Below, piece after piece: positions 8,777 through 18,350 of a stretch of DNA of 64,000 bases. The translations under genes were made by a program, and so were the position numbers. Each line of letters opens with the position of its first letter. The stretch's first letter is position 1. Location of the stretch: positions 62,001 through 126,000 of the forward strand of contig NZ_MINN01000128.1 of the NCBI RefSeq assembly GCF_001877785.1, read 5' to 3'. The DNA is from Rossellomorea aquimaris. GTDB taxonomy: Bacteria; Bacillota; Bacilli; Bacillales; Bacillaceae_B. Under the pieces are notes generated by a model that was given only the letters and a program-made list of their open reading frames with translations, ran no database searches and was not told the DNA's origin.

Positions 8777-10723
8777 TTGAAAGCAGGTATAAAGATCAGC
8801 ATCATCCTTTTCCTGTTTATTGCCTTTGCCCAGATGACTGCTGATGCGAAGTCCTACCGGATTGATGAAGTGCAGATCCGGGCCTGGATCCAGACGGATG
8901 GGAACGTCCTGGTCAATGAAAAATTCACCTATACATTTGATGGCGCCTTTGAAAGTGTCCGTAGGTCTGTCCATCAGGTTCATCATGATGGGGTGGAGTG
9001 GTTTGAAACTTATGAACTGCTGGATGATGAGGCAGAGTTGGGCTTCCTTGAAGATGGGGACCTGAAGCAGCTCAAGGTAGAGCGGGAAGAGGGGAACACG
9101 TACAGGTCGCCGTTTAAAGTGAAGAATACGGCGAAGCATATTGTGTATGCGTATGAACTGAAGAATGCCGTGAAGACCTACGATACGTATAGTGATTTAA
9201 CGATCCCTTTCTTCGGTACAGACGGCAATCATGACGTGGATATAAATAACGTGACAATCGATTTTGTTTTCCCTGAAAAAATGGATCCGGCAGATTATAC
9301 TGCTTTCTTTCATGGCCGGGAAGGAGAGGTGGAGGAGAAAGGTCCGGCTGTCATCCGGTTCACTTCACCTGTGTCAAAAATGTACACTTTGACGGAAACC
9401 CGGCTCCTTTTTCCCTCCTCCATTATGAAAGATCAAGAAAAGGCATCAGCCCCTGTCTCATTGAAGAAGGTGATTGCCTCAGAGGAAAAGCGGATGGCAG
9501 AAGCTGTTCTTAAAGAAGAGCAGACACAAAACTATAACAAATTGCTTGAAGGGCTGGCAGTCGGGCTGGGCTCTCTCGGTGCAATCGTCGTTCTCGGCAT
9601 GTTGATCGGCAGGTTAAGGGGAAGGAATAATATGTCCGATGTGCTGGATGCTGATCCTCTTTTGCTGTACATGGTCCACAACCGGGGGAAGTTCACGTAT
9701 TTAGCTTTAATGGCAGGTTTGTATTCGCTCATTGAAAGGGGAAAGGCTTCGGCACGTTCGGAGAAAACGAGCAGCCGGTTCCTCAGTGATCCGAAAGCAC
9801 CGGATGAAACCCTGTTTGTCCATTTGACTGCAAGTGAAGAAACACTCTCCGTACATGAAAAATATTTTGTTTCCCTATTTTTTAAGCGAAAAGGCCGTAA
9901 TGGATCAGCGTCCCTGGCACTGACTGATCTGGCAGGAGCGACCAAGGATGAGAAAAATAACAAACGGCATACAAAAACATATCATTCAAAGGTAAAGACG
10001 TTAAAAATGAATGAGAAGGAATGGTTTTCAGCGGTATTAATGGAAGCAAAAGAAGCGGGTCTTTTACATGGAAAATGGTATCAAATGGGTACAAAAGCGC
10101 TGCCTTTTCTCATCTTGGCAGCAGTTACCCTGGCTTATTATTTCAATCAGCAATCATCTTTTGCGATCTCCCTTTATGCAGGGGGAGGAGTTGCCTTACT
10201 GTTATTTGCCTGGCTGAAGGTCAAAAGGAAATGGCCATTACTCGTTTTTCATGTACTATCGCTATTTGCAGCTGCCCAGGTTTATCACGAAACAACGATG
10301 CTTCTTCTATTCTCGATCATCACGGTGTCTGCATTGATCATTCTTGTGGTGCCTCGTCACGTATTATCCAGCCCTGCTCTCGGATTGAAAGCAGGCATCC
10401 GTGATTTCAAAAGACAAGCAAGAAAAGAGGGGATCCCGGCTGGCGCAGAAGAAGAACTGGATAAGTGGATGATCCGCTCCATGTTATTTCAAAGCAGACG
10501 GAGAATCAGAAAGATTTGGGGGCGGACAGACCGCTCGATGCTTTCAGCAGCGCCTCTTGCCTCATTAGTACTGACCGATCAGAATCCACATGAATTTCTC
10601 GTGAACTCATGGAAGGGGAGTGTGGCGCCGCCAAGTCCTTCATCGGGTTATACCGACGGCGGGGTATATACAAGTGATGGCGGAGGCGGCGGTGACAGCG
10701 GCGGGGGTGCAGGCGCGGATTGA
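8777..10723 (+). CDS. DUF2207 domain membrane protein
   Basis: 648 aa from a TTG at 8777, chosen because AGAGGGGG lies 10 nt upstream and the product begins with a clear signal peptide ending near 'ADAKS'. The first 200 residues after it match the extracytoplasmic DUF2207 domain ('VQIRAWIQTDGNVLVNEKFTYTF' region). A membrane helix follows at about 265, then a cytoplasmic stretch and a cluster of four hydrophobic segments (about 440-530). The C-terminus is Gly-rich (GGGGDSGGGAGAD), as often seen in this family. Function unknown; a surface or envelope role is likely. Confidence 0.75.
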   Translation: MKAGIKISIILFLFIAFAQMTADAKSYRIDEVQIRAWIQTDGNVLVNEKFTYTFDGAFESVRRSVHQVHHDGVEWFETYELLDDEAELGFLEDGDLKQLKVEREEGNTYRSPFKVKNTAKHIVYAYELKNAVKTYDTYSDLTIPFFGTDGNHDVDINNVTIDFVFPEKMDPADYTAFFHGREGEVEEKGPAVIRFTSPVSKMYTLTETRLLFPSSIMKDQEKASAPVSLKKVIASEEKRMAEAVLKEEQTQNYNKLLEGLAVGLGSLGAIVVLGMLIGRLRGRNNMSDVLDADPLLLYMVHNRGKFTYLALMAGLYSLIERGKASARSEKTSSRFLSDPKAPDETLFVHLTASEETLSVHEKYFVSLFFKRKGRNGSASLALTDLAGATKDEKNNKRHTKTYHSKVKTLKMNEKEWFSAVLMEAKEAGLLHGKWYQMGTKALPFLILAAVTLAYYFNQQSSFAISLYAGGGVALLLFAWLKVKRKWPLLVFHVLSLFAAAQVYHETTMLLLFSIITVSALIILVVPRHVLSSPALGLKAGIRDFKRQARKEGIPAGAEEELDKWMIRSMLFQSRRRIRKIWGRTDRSMLSAAPLASLVLTDQNPHEFLVNSWKGSVAPPSPSSGYTDGGVYTSDGGGGGDSGGGAGAD

Positions 10724-10747
10724 TCATGATACTGGGAGGACTCAAAT

Positions 10748-11314
10748 ATGAAACTAGTTCTGATATTCGGTCCACAGGCCGTAGGAAAAATGACGGTCGG
10801 ACAAGAGCTGGAGAAAGCGACGGGATTAAAGCTGTTCCACAACCACATGACCATCGAGTTGCTTCAGCCCTTCTTCGGATTCACCGATGAAATGTGGAGG
10901 CTGTCCACACTTATGCGGGAAGAAATTTTTGAAGCTTTTGCAAAAAGCGACCAGGGAGGCATGATCTTCACCTTCATGTGGGCGTTCAACGAGCAGGAGG
11001 ATTGGGACTGGGTTGAAAAAGTGGAAGCCATCTTCGAATCGAATGGTGCGGAAGTGTATTTCGTTGAACTTGAATCCGATCTTGAAGTACGGTTGGAACG
11101 GAACAAAACAGAGAACCGGCTACAGCATAAACCGTCCAAGCGGAATATAGAAGATTCCGAGAAGCGGCTGCTGGCTTCATTGGACAGGCTTCGGTTGAAT
11201 TCGCTTGATGGGGAAATAAATAGAAAGCATTATTTAAAGATTAATAATACAACGTTGACACCGGAAGAAACGACAAAGAAAATAATTGAAGTGTTTAAGA
11301 TGAAAAAAATTTAA
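10748..11314 (+). CDS. P-loop kinase-like AAA family protein
   Basis: 188 aa cytoplasmic nucleotide-binding protein. The Walker A motif GPQAVGKMT is at residues 8-16. The layout resembles shikimate- or chloramphenicol-phosphotransferase-like small kinases, with 'NHMTIEL' after the P-loop and a mobile Arg-rich lid ('RLERNKTENRLQHKPSKRN'). The substrate cannot be read from the sequence. It follows the DUF2207 gene by 24 nt with its own GGAGG site. Confidence 0.6.
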   Translation: MKLVLIFGPQAVGKMTVGQELEKATGLKLFHNHMTIELLQPFFGFTDEMWRLSTLMREEIFEAFAKSDQGGMIFTFMWAFNEQEDWDWVEKVEAIFESNGAEVYFVELESDLEVRLERNKTENRLQHKPSKRNIEDSEKRLLASLDRLRLNSLDGEINRKHYLKINNTTLTPEETTKKIIEVFKMKKI

Positions 11315-11328
11315 GAGAAGCTGAGACA

Positions 11329-11360
11329 CCGGCCCCGGCAGCAAACGGGGCCGGCTTTTT
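11329..11360 (+). terminator. Intrinsic terminator
   Basis: CCGGCCCCG (11329-11337) pairs with CGGGGCCGG (11346-11354), followed by CTTTTT. It ends the 8.3-11.3 kb gene group. Confidence 0.85.
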
Positions 11361-11458
11361 GTGTGTGAACGGTTATGCTAAATCGTCTCGTTGTCCACAC
11401 CACTGCTGCTCTATCTGAATACGATATTGTGTAATACAAACGAACAGGAGATGATAGA

Positions 11459-13441
11459 GTGGGTGAAAGTGAGAGACCAATTATATTGGGAGGGCCGATC
11501 TTAAGGCGGGTCGAAGATGGACAGGCTTTCATCTGGGCAGCCTTGAGTAAGTCTTATGAGTTGGGTGCACAATTGTTCGAGGTGACGAAGAACGGCGCGC
11601 CTGCCGGGTTTCATTATAACGAGCTGGATTGTTCCACAGAAACACGGACAATCAGGGCAGGGAAGCATCTGTATATCTGCATGATAAAAGTGTCCCCTGA
11701 AAACGGGACATTTCCTGTTAATACACTGATTGGTTATAATCTAACGTTCAAAAGTAAAAGGGAAAAGTTCGATCTCGGTGATCTAGGTTTGCTTTCCCCG
11801 GGGAAACCTCAATCCATAGTCTATGGATACCTCGCGTATCCTACGTTTTATATTAATAAAAGTAAGAAAAACAAGATCCTATATGGGTCATGCCGAAACC
11901 TTCATGGCAAAGGGGAAGATGTGTTTATAAAAGCTGATCAGGTCATTTCAATGGATGCCGGCGGAACAGACAGACCTTCTGCCCTTTTTTTAATTGGAAA
12001 TCAAATTTACGCGGATGATGTGGCGGACTCTTTCATCCAGCCGATTATCAGAATGGGTGAAGACCTCTCGGGCCGGGAGGGGGAGCTTGGTTTAATCGAT
12101 TCACGCCTGAACGATCCCCTTCTTCAAAAACAGCTCAATCAGATCAATGGAAGACAATCGATCTGTGAGAATTGCTGCAGTTTCACATCCCGAAAATCAG
12201 CCAACCACCTATTTACGCTTGGGGAATATATGGTCATGTACTTATTATCCTGGAGCCCCGAACTGTGGAGGCAGCCACTTGCTTACGGGATGTTCGAGCC
12301 GTTCGATGAACTTGTGGATTCGGAAAAGATCCATTTTTACAGTAAGGACAAGCATTCAACGCAATATAAGAGGGAGTACAAACAGCTCGAAAAGCGTTAT
12401 GGGAAACAGCTGGATGAACTATCGAACACCGTCGAAGCCCTCGGCGCAGTGAGAAGGGTGCTTGCCAACACCCCGACGTATATGATTTTCGACGAACATG
12501 ACATCACAGACGGCTGGAATTCTTCAGTGGAGTGGATGACAGAAGTAAGGGAGGCTCCGCTTGGAAGGCATGTGGTCAGTAATGCGCTTGCAGCATATTG
12601 GTTATTCCAGGGCTGGGGAAATGACCCGGATTCCTTTGTTGAATTTGAAAAAACGATGAGCTCATACCTGGACATTAATCAAGTTGGTTCACCAGAATTC
12701 GAGGAGTGGTCCAGTTCTCTCTGGAATTATGATTTCAGTCATTTTACAGCGCCGACAGTCCCGGCCTCGGTATTCCTTGATTGCAGGATTCTCTGCAGAA
12801 AAGGCAGTGAAGGAACATCGTCTGCTTATCAGAGTGGAGTCTGGGAAAAGGTGAAGGCTAAATTAATGCAATCGGGATGGAAGGAAGGCGAACCGCTCAT
12901 CCTTACCATGCCGCAGCCGGTATACGGAAGCGCCCTGATTGAAACCCTGCCAGGTGTCTCTGGGCATTGCCGATATGATTTTGAACCCTGGAGGCAAAAC
13001 GGTAAAGACTTCAATGAATTTATTCATAAGGTTGGTGAACTGAAACCGGGGCCCTGCATCATCCTGTCCGGCGGCCGGCACTTTGCTTCCGCCATTACAT
13101 CCGACATCACTTTTCATGGGGAAGGCAATCGCAGCCTGACGCTCCGCCAGTTCACAAGCAGTCCTATAAAGAACATGAGCTGCAGCATATTTAAAAGCTT
13201 TATGATGAAATGGAAAATATGGATGTACGCAAGAAAAGGAACGGAGCGTGCGGTTTACCTATTTTGTGATGGAGAATGCAGGCCTTTCTTATCATCGGAG
13301 AAACCATCTAACGATATCGATATGCAGTGTACAGAACGAATCCGGTATCTGCCTTTGAATAGCGGGACTTTAATAGAAACAAAGAACAATATGGGGGTAT
13401 TGGAGTATGATAATGAAAAATTTATACATTTATTGATTTAA
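11459..13441 (+). CDS. PhoD-like metallophosphatase family protein
   Basis: 660 aa, GTG start after AACAGGAG. The core has PhoD/alkaline phosphatase D-like metal motifs: 'LYGSCRN' (about 140), 'LFLIGNQIYADD' (about 178), and 'YMIFDEHDITDGWN' (about 342-355), where the D/H residues would bind metal. In PhoD the second motif is normally GDQIYAD; here G-N-Q is seen, so the first Asp is replaced by Asn. There is no Tat or Sec signal, so it should be cytoplasmic, unlike classical PhoD. An N-terminal beta-rich region precedes the catalytic core. The substrate is unknown. Confidence 0.7.
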   Translation: MGESERPIILGGPILRRVEDGQAFIWAALSKSYELGAQLFEVTKNGAPAGFHYNELDCSTETRTIRAGKHLYICMIKVSPENGTFPVNTLIGYNLTFKSKREKFDLGDLGLLSPGKPQSIVYGYLAYPTFYINKSKKNKILYGSCRNLHGKGEDVFIKADQVISMDAGGTDRPSALFLIGNQIYADDVADSFIQPIIRMGEDLSGREGELGLIDSRLNDPLLQKQLNQINGRQSICENCCSFTSRKSANHLFTLGEYMVMYLLSWSPELWRQPLAYGMFEPFDELVDSEKIHFYSKDKHSTQYKREYKQLEKRYGKQLDELSNTVEALGAVRRVLANTPTYMIFDEHDITDGWNSSVEWMTEVREAPLGRHVVSNALAAYWLFQGWGNDPDSFVEFEKTMSSYLDINQVGSPEFEEWSSSLWNYDFSHFTAPTVPASVFLDCRILCRKGSEGTSSAYQSGVWEKVKAKLMQSGWKEGEPLILTMPQPVYGSALIETLPGVSGHCRYDFEPWRQNGKDFNEFIHKVGELKPGPCIILSGGRHFASAITSDITFHGEGNRSLTLRQFTSSPIKNMSCSIFKSFMMKWKIWMYARKGTERAVYLFCDGECRPFLSSEKPSNDIDMQCTERIRYLPLNSGTLIETKNNMGVLEYDNEKFIHLLI

Positions 13442-13476
13442 GTGATTTATTTTTCAAATCATTCATTAGAATGAAA

Positions 13477-13505
13477 GCCGGGGGAGATGACTCCGGCATT
13501 TTTTA
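13477..13505 (+). terminator. Intrinsic terminator after the PhoD-like gene
   Basis: GCCGGGG pairs with CTCCGGC (13491-13497) with one G-T pair, followed by a T-run. Confidence 0.6.
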
Positions 13506-13591
13506 TGAAACAAAGCGGGAGGGTGAGCACAAACTACTTTTTATGAAGAAAAATAAACTTGCGAGCGATTACAATTCTATGCTATCTTGTA

Positions 13592-13605
13592 TGTAACCGG
13601 TTACA
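13592..13605 (+). promoter_or_regulatory. cre-like / LacI-family operator of the ribose operon
   Basis: TGTAACCGGTTACA is a perfect 14-bp palindrome 20 nt before the rbsR start. It fits the CcpA cre consensus TGWNANCGNTNWCA at every position and could equally be an RbsR operator, since both regulators belong to the LacI family. Either would repress the operon. Confidence 0.75.
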
Positions 13606-13624
13606 CAAACCAGGAGTGAAAATG

Positions 13625-14602
13625 ATGCCAACGATAAAAGATGTTGCACGTGAAGCGGGTGTATCTGTCGCTACGGTTTCACGTGTATTGAATGATACCG
13701 GCTATGTCGGTACCGATACGAGGAAGAAAGTAATGAAGGCGATTGCCCGATTGAATTACAGCCCGAATGAAGTGGCACGCTCTCTTTATAAACGGGAATC
13801 CAGGCTGATCGGGCTGCTTTTGCCCGATATTACAAATCCATTTTTTCCGCAGCTTGCAAGGGGTGTGGAGGATGAATTGAGCCGATCGGGCTTCCGGCTT
13901 CTGCTCGGGAACAGCGATGAGAATACGGAGAAGGAACTTGATTATATCCAGACATTTGTGCAGAACAATGTGGTCGGGATCATCTCAGCGACCAATCACG
14001 TTGACTATCAGATTTACAACGAATTGAAGCTGCCGCTTGTCCTCCTTGACCGAACGTCTGAAGAATTCCCGGCCGTATATGCGGATGGCAGGGAAGGCGG
14101 TCGTATGGCCGCGCGCACCCTTATCGATAAGGGGGCAGAGCGGATCACACTTGTAAAAGGACCGGCTCACGTCAAGCCTGCTCAGGACCGATACAAGGGT
14201 GCGCTTGAAGAATTGAGCCGGACAGACGTCGATTTTTCCGTGTTGTCCACGACCTCCTATTCTTTTGAAGAAGCAAAGGGATGGGCAGAGGAACTATTTG
14301 AAAAGTTCCCGGATACGGATGGCGTGATTGCGAGTAATGACATCGTCGGAATCGCGATCCTCCATGAGGCGCTTAAGCTTGGAAAAAGGATCCCCGAGGG
14401 GCTGCAGATCATAGGATATGATGATATCCCGCAAAGCAGCTTGTCGTATCCGACGCTGTCTACGATCAGACAGCCGGCCTACGAAATGGGGCGGGAGGCA
14501 GCTCAGCTGCTTATCAATATCATTAGAAAAGAGAAAGGCATAGAACAGACGATTCAGATGCCTGTCGAACTGATAGAACGAAATACTACCCGAAAGGATT
14601 GA
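13625..14602 (+). CDS. rbsR: Ribose operon repressor RbsR (LacI family)
   Basis: 325 aa LacI-family regulator. The N-terminal helix-turn-helix 'TIKDVAREAGVSVATVSRVLND' (about 3-24) is followed by the hinge 'NYSPNEVARSLY' and a periplasmic-binding-protein-like sensor domain ending in 'GYDDIPQSSLSYPTLSTI'. I start at the second of two adjacent ATGs because AGGAG is 8 nt away and the product then begins MPTIKDV, as usual for this family; the ATG at 13622 is an alternative. It heads rbsRKDACB and would repress it until ribose or a derivative binds. Confidence 0.9.
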   Translation: MPTIKDVAREAGVSVATVSRVLNDTGYVGTDTRKKVMKAIARLNYSPNEVARSLYKRESRLIGLLLPDITNPFFPQLARGVEDELSRSGFRLLLGNSDENTEKELDYIQTFVQNNVVGIISATNHVDYQIYNELKLPLVLLDRTSEEFPAVYADGREGGRMAARTLIDKGAERITLVKGPAHVKPAQDRYKGALEELSRTDVDFSVLSTTSYSFEEAKGWAEELFEKFPDTDGVIASNDIVGIAILHEALKLGKRIPEGLQIIGYDDIPQSSLSYPTLSTIRQPAYEMGREAAQLLINIIRKEKGIEQTIQMPVELIERNTTRKD

Positions 14603-14607
14603 AAAGC

Positions 14608-15498
14608 ATGAAGAAACCAAAGATTGCGGTCATTGGCAGTTCATCGATGGACCTTGTCGTGACTTCAAAAAGGCGCCCGCTCGCAGGAGAGACTGTCCTC
14701 GGGGAGTCGTTTGAAACGGTACCCGGAGGAAAAGGAGCGAACCAGGCAGTGGCGGCTGCACGGCTTGGAGCTGACGTCCATATGATCGGATGCGTCGGGG
14801 ATGACTCCTACGGAAATGAAATACTGGAAAACCTGAAAGCGAATGGAGTAAACACCGGTTATGTGAAACCGGTTACACATCAAAAGAGCGGAACGGCTCA
14901 CATCATATTAGCTGAAGAGGATAACAGCATCGTCGTCGTAAAAGGGGCGAACGATTGTGTCACTCCCGACTATGTGAAAGAAGCGCTGCCTCTTTTAAAA
15001 GGGTGCGATCTGATCATGATCCAGCAGGAAGTACCCGAAGAAACGGTACTGGAAACAGCCAGGCTTTGCGGTGAAATAGGAGTCCCGCTTCTTTTGAACC
15101 CGGCTCCTGCCAGGGAATTACCTGATGAGGTGATTGAAAAAGCGGCCTACCTGACACCGAACGAACACGAGGCAGGAATTTTATTCAAAGGGCTGGACTT
15201 ATCGAAAGCACTTTCTGATTATCCGGACAAACTTCTCATTACCGAAGGAGCGGCAGGCGTCCGTTATCATGATGGCAATGGGGAACAGCTCATCCCGTCA
15301 TTTTCGGTGAAAGTGGTCGATACGACTGGTGCAGGTGACACATTCAATGCCGCATTCGGCACGGCAATCGCTGAAGGCCAAAGCATGAAAGAAAGCCTTC
15401 GTTTTGCAAACCGGGCAGCCTCGCTGTCTGTCACCGGATTCGGGGCGCAGGGCGGAATGCCGACAAGGGACGAAGTGGAAAGGGGACTGGCGGAATGA
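14608..15498 (+). CDS. rbsK: Ribokinase
   Basis: 296 aa PfkB-family kinase that phosphorylates ribose to ribose 5-phosphate. The first signature '[16 protein letters not shown]' is at 40-55, and the catalytic anion-hole motif '[13 protein letters not shown]' is near the C-terminus. The ATG at 14608 is used; GAAAGGATT lies upstream, overlapping the end of rbsR. Its 3' end overlaps rbsD by 4 nt (ATGA). The gene contains an internal cre-like sequence at 14862-14879. Confidence 0.92.
   Translation: MKKPKIAVIGSSSMDLVVTSKRRPLAGETVLGESFETVPGGKGANQAVAAARLGADVHMIGCVGDDSYGNEILENLKANGVNTGYVKPVTHQKSGTAHIILAEEDNSIVVVKGANDCVTPDYVKEALPLLKGCDLIMIQQEVPEETVLETARLCGEIGVPLLLNPAPARELPDEVIEKAAYLTPNEHEAGILFKGLDLSKALSDYPDKLLITEGAAGVRYHDGNGEQLIPSFSVKVVDTTGAGDTFNAAFGTAIAEGQSMKESLRFANRAASLSVTGFGAQGGMPTRDEVERGLAE
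14862..14879 (+). promoter_or_regulatory. Intragenic cre-like palindrome inside rbsK
   Basis: TGTGAAACCGGTTACACA is an 18-bp palindrome with one mismatched pair. Its core TGAAACCGGTTACA (14864-14877) fits the cre consensus and shares AACCGGTTACACA with the operator before rbsR. It could be an auxiliary operator or a roadblock site. Confidence 0.5.
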
Positions 15499-15881
15499 AA
15501 CGCAACGGAATGCTGAACAGTCATATCACGAAAGTACTTGCAGATCTTGGCCACACCGATACGATTGTGGTGGCCGATGCGGGACTTCCTGTTCCGGCGG
15601 GGGTCATGAAGATTGACCTTTCCTTGAAAGAAGGGGTCCCGTCTTTTCTCGATGTCGTGGAGGTTTTGAAAGAAGATATGGTCGTTGAACAGGTGACGGT
15701 GGCCGGAGAAATCGAACAGAACCAGCGAGTTCATGAGGAGCTCAAGAACGCTTTTCCGGAAATGGAATACATCACACATGAATCGTTGAAATCTCAGTTG
15801 AAAGATGCCAAGGCTGTCATTCGCACGGGAGAAATCACACCCTATGCGAACTGTATCCTTCATGCAGGCGTTACTTTTTAA
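15495..15881 (+). CDS. rbsD: D-ribose pyranase
   Basis: 128 aa, close to the usual 130. RbsD interconverts pyranose and furanose forms of ribose so that ribokinase receives its substrate. Typical blocks are seen: '[22 protein letters not shown]' at the N-terminus with the catalytic His, '[10 protein letters not shown]', and the C-terminal '[20 protein letters not shown]'. It overlaps rbsK by 4 nt. Confidence 0.93.
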   Translation: MKRNGMLNSHITKVLADLGHTDTIVVADAGLPVPAGVMKIDLSLKEGVPSFLDVVEVLKEDMVVEQVTVAGEIEQNQRVHEELKNAFPEMEYITHESLKSQLKDAKAVIRTGEITPYANCILHAGVTF

Positions 15882-15900
15882 CAAAAAGGGGTGACAAGTT

Positions 15901-17391
15901 ATGCAGATCAAAATGGAAAATATCCATAAAGCCTTTGGAAAAAATAAGGTGCTCGAAGGTGTAGATATCCACATTGGAGACGGGGAAGTCCATGCTTTGA
16001 TGGGGGAAAATGGAGCGGGAAAGTCGACCCTTATGAATATCCTGACGGGCCTTCATAAAAAAGATCAGGGGATCGTCCAGATCGACGGAAGGGAAAAGAC
16101 GTTCGCCAGTCCTAAAGAGGCAGAAGAGTTCGGCATTGCATTTATCCACCAGGAACTGAATATTTGGCCGGAACTGACGGTGCTGGAAAACTTATTCATC
16201 AATAAGGAACCGGTTACACATTTCGGACTTATCCAAACGAAAAAAATGAAAGCGATTGCTGGTGAGCAGTTCGAGAAGCTGTCCATCTCGATCCCGTTGC
16301 ATAAAGAAGCGGGACAGTGTTCAGTCGGTGAACAGCAGATGATTGAAATCGCGAAAGCACTGATGACCGATGCGAAAGTGATCATCATGGATGAACCGAC
16401 GGCGGCACTTACGGACAGGGAAATCGGGAAACTTTTCGAAGTGATCCGGTCGTTGAAGAAATCGGGCGTATCCATCGTCTATATTTCTCACCGGATGGAG
16501 GAAATCTTCACGATATGCGACACGATCACTGTCATGCGCGACGGCAGGACGGTCGATACGACGCCGATCCCTGAAACAAACTTCGACGAGGTCGTCCGCA
16601 AGATGGTCGGCCGCGAACTGACCGACCGTTTCCCAAAGCGTGAGGCGAAGCCGGGTGAATCAATGCTCGAAGTGAAGAATCTTACGAGAAAAGGAGTCTT
16701 CGAGAATGTGAGTTTCAGGGTCAGTGCAGGCGAAATCGTCGGCGTATCGGGTCTGATGGGGGCCGGCCGGACAGAAATCATGCGGACCATATTCGGCCTT
16801 GACGGTAAGTATGACGGGGACATTTTTATAAACGGAAAAAATGTGAAGATCAAGAACCCGAACCAAGCGGTTGAAATGGGCCTCGGATTTATAACTGAAG
16901 ACCGGAAAGATGAGGGGCTGGTGCTCGACTTTCCGATTAAGGAAAATATCGTCATGCCGAGTCTGTTCAGTTTTACAAAAAATGGCTTGATTCAGTCGAA
17001 GCAGGAACAGGAGTTTGTGGACATGCTCATCAAACGCCTGACGATCAAGACGGAATCCTCCCAGACGGCAGCAAGGAATCTGTCAGGCGGGAATCAGCAG
17101 AAGGTCGTCATCGCGAAGTGGATCGGGATCGGCCCGAAAGTGCTTATCCTCGACGAACCGACGCGCGGTGTGGATGTCGGGGCGAAGCGTGAAATCTATC
17201 AATTGATGAATGAGCTGACGGACCGCGGGGTGGCAATCATCATGGTATCTTCGGAACTGCCGGAGGTGCTCGGGATGAGCGACCGGATCCTAGTCGTCCA
17301 CGAAGGAAGGATTGCAGGCGAACTTACAAGGGAAGAAGCCGATCAGGAAAAAATTATGACACTGGCAACAGGAGGTCGAATTCATGAATAA
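15901..17391 (+). CDS. rbsA: Ribose ABC transporter ATP-binding protein
   Basis: 496 aa with two fused ATPase domains, as in all RbsA-type sugar importers. The first half has Walker [10 protein letters not shown] (about 36-44) and '[11 protein letters not shown]'. The second half has the degenerate P-loop 'GLMGAGRTE' and the intact signature '[14 protein letters not shown]' with '[13 protein letters not shown]'. AAAGGGGTG precedes the ATG. It overlaps rbsC by 8 nt. A third copy of AACCGGTTACACA lies inside at 16208-16220. Confidence 0.93.
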   Translation: MQIKMENIHKAFGKNKVLEGVDIHIGDGEVHALMGENGAGKSTLMNILTGLHKKDQGIVQIDGREKTFASPKEAEEFGIAFIHQELNIWPELTVLENLFINKEPVTHFGLIQTKKMKAIAGEQFEKLSISIPLHKEAGQCSVGEQQMIEIAKALMTDAKVIIMDEPTAALTDREIGKLFEVIRSLKKSGVSIVYISHRMEEIFTICDTITVMRDGRTVDTTPIPETNFDEVVRKMVGRELTDRFPKREAKPGESMLEVKNLTRKGVFENVSFRVSAGEIVGVSGLMGAGRTEIMRTIFGLDGKYDGDIFINGKNVKIKNPNQAVEMGLGFITEDRKDEGLVLDFPIKENIVMPSLFSFTKNGLIQSKQEQEFVDMLIKRLTIKTESSQTAARNLSGGNQQKVVIAKWIGIGPKVLILDEPTRGVDVGAKREIYQLMNELTDRGVAIIMVSSELPEVLGMSDRILVVHEGRIAGELTREEADQEKIMTLATGGRIHE

Positions 17392-18340
17392 TGCATTGAG
17401 AAGTACAAACCATGCAGGAAGTGTAATGCAGAAGCTTGGGCCGTTCATGGGGCTGCTCGTATTGTTTGTGGCTGTTTCCGTCATGAACCCAAGTTTTCTC
17501 GAACCATTGAATTTATTGAACTTATTAAGACAGGTGGCCATTAACGCATTGATCGCGTACGGCATGACCTTCGTCATTTTGACAGGCGGAATCGACTTGT
17601 CGGTCGGATCCATCCTCGCTTTATCGAGTGCTTTGATGGCAGGCATGATGGTTTCCGGCATCGATCCGATCCTTGCGATCCTGATCGGATGTCTGTTGGG
17701 TGCAATTATGGGTGCAATCAACGGACTGCTCATCACGAAAGGGAAAATGGCACCGTTCATTGCCACTTTGGCAACGATGACGATGTTCCGCGGGCTGACC
17801 CTTGTATACACTGATGGAAATCCGATCACCGGGCTAGGTGACAGTTACGCGTTCCAGCTTTTTGGAAGAGGTTATTTCCTTGGGATCCCCGTTCCTGCGG
17901 TCACGATGTTCCTTGCATTTGCCGTTCTTTGGGTGATTCTTCATAAAACACCGTTCGGACGCAAAACGTATGCGATCGGCGGTAATGAAAAGGCAGCACT
18001 GATTTCAGGTATCAAAGTTTCACGCGTGAAAGTGATGGTGTATTCACTGGCCGGGTTGCTTTCAGCACTTGCGGGTGCAATTTTGACTTCCCGCTTGAAT
18101 TCGGCGCAGCCGACAGCCGGTACATCGTATGAGCTGGATGCAATCGCAGCCGTCGTCCTTGGCGGGACAAGCCTTTCAGGCGGACGCGGACTGATTGTCG
18201 GTACACTGATCGGGGCGCTCATTATCGGTACTTTGAATAACGGCTTGAACTTGCTGGGCGTTTCATCCTTCTTCCAGATGGTCGTAAAGGGTGTCGTCAT
18301 CATCATCGCCGTTCTGATCGATCGAAAGAAAGCAGCATAG
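17384..18340 (+). CDS. rbsC: Ribose ABC transporter permease
   Basis: 318 aa AraH/RbsC-family permease with about eight to ten hydrophobic segments. It includes '[16 protein letters not shown]' (about 68-83) and the EAA-like cytoplasmic loop '[14 protein letters not shown]'. It pairs as a homodimer with RbsA. Its start lies within the end of rbsA, showing tight translational coupling. Confidence 0.93.
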   Translation: MNNALRSTNHAGSVMQKLGPFMGLLVLFVAVSVMNPSFLEPLNLLNLLRQVAINALIAYGMTFVILTGGIDLSVGSILALSSALMAGMMVSGIDPILAILIGCLLGAIMGAINGLLITKGKMAPFIATLATMTMFRGLTLVYTDGNPITGLGDSYAFQLFGRGYFLGIPVPAVTMFLAFAVLWVILHKTPFGRKTYAIGGNEKAALISGIKVSRVKVMVYSLAGLLSALAGAILTSRLNSAQPTAGTSYELDAIAAVVLGGTSLSGGRGLIVGTLIGALIIGTLNNGLNLLGVSSFFQMVVKGVVIIIAVLIDRKKAA

Positions 18341-18350
18341 GAGGATGATC

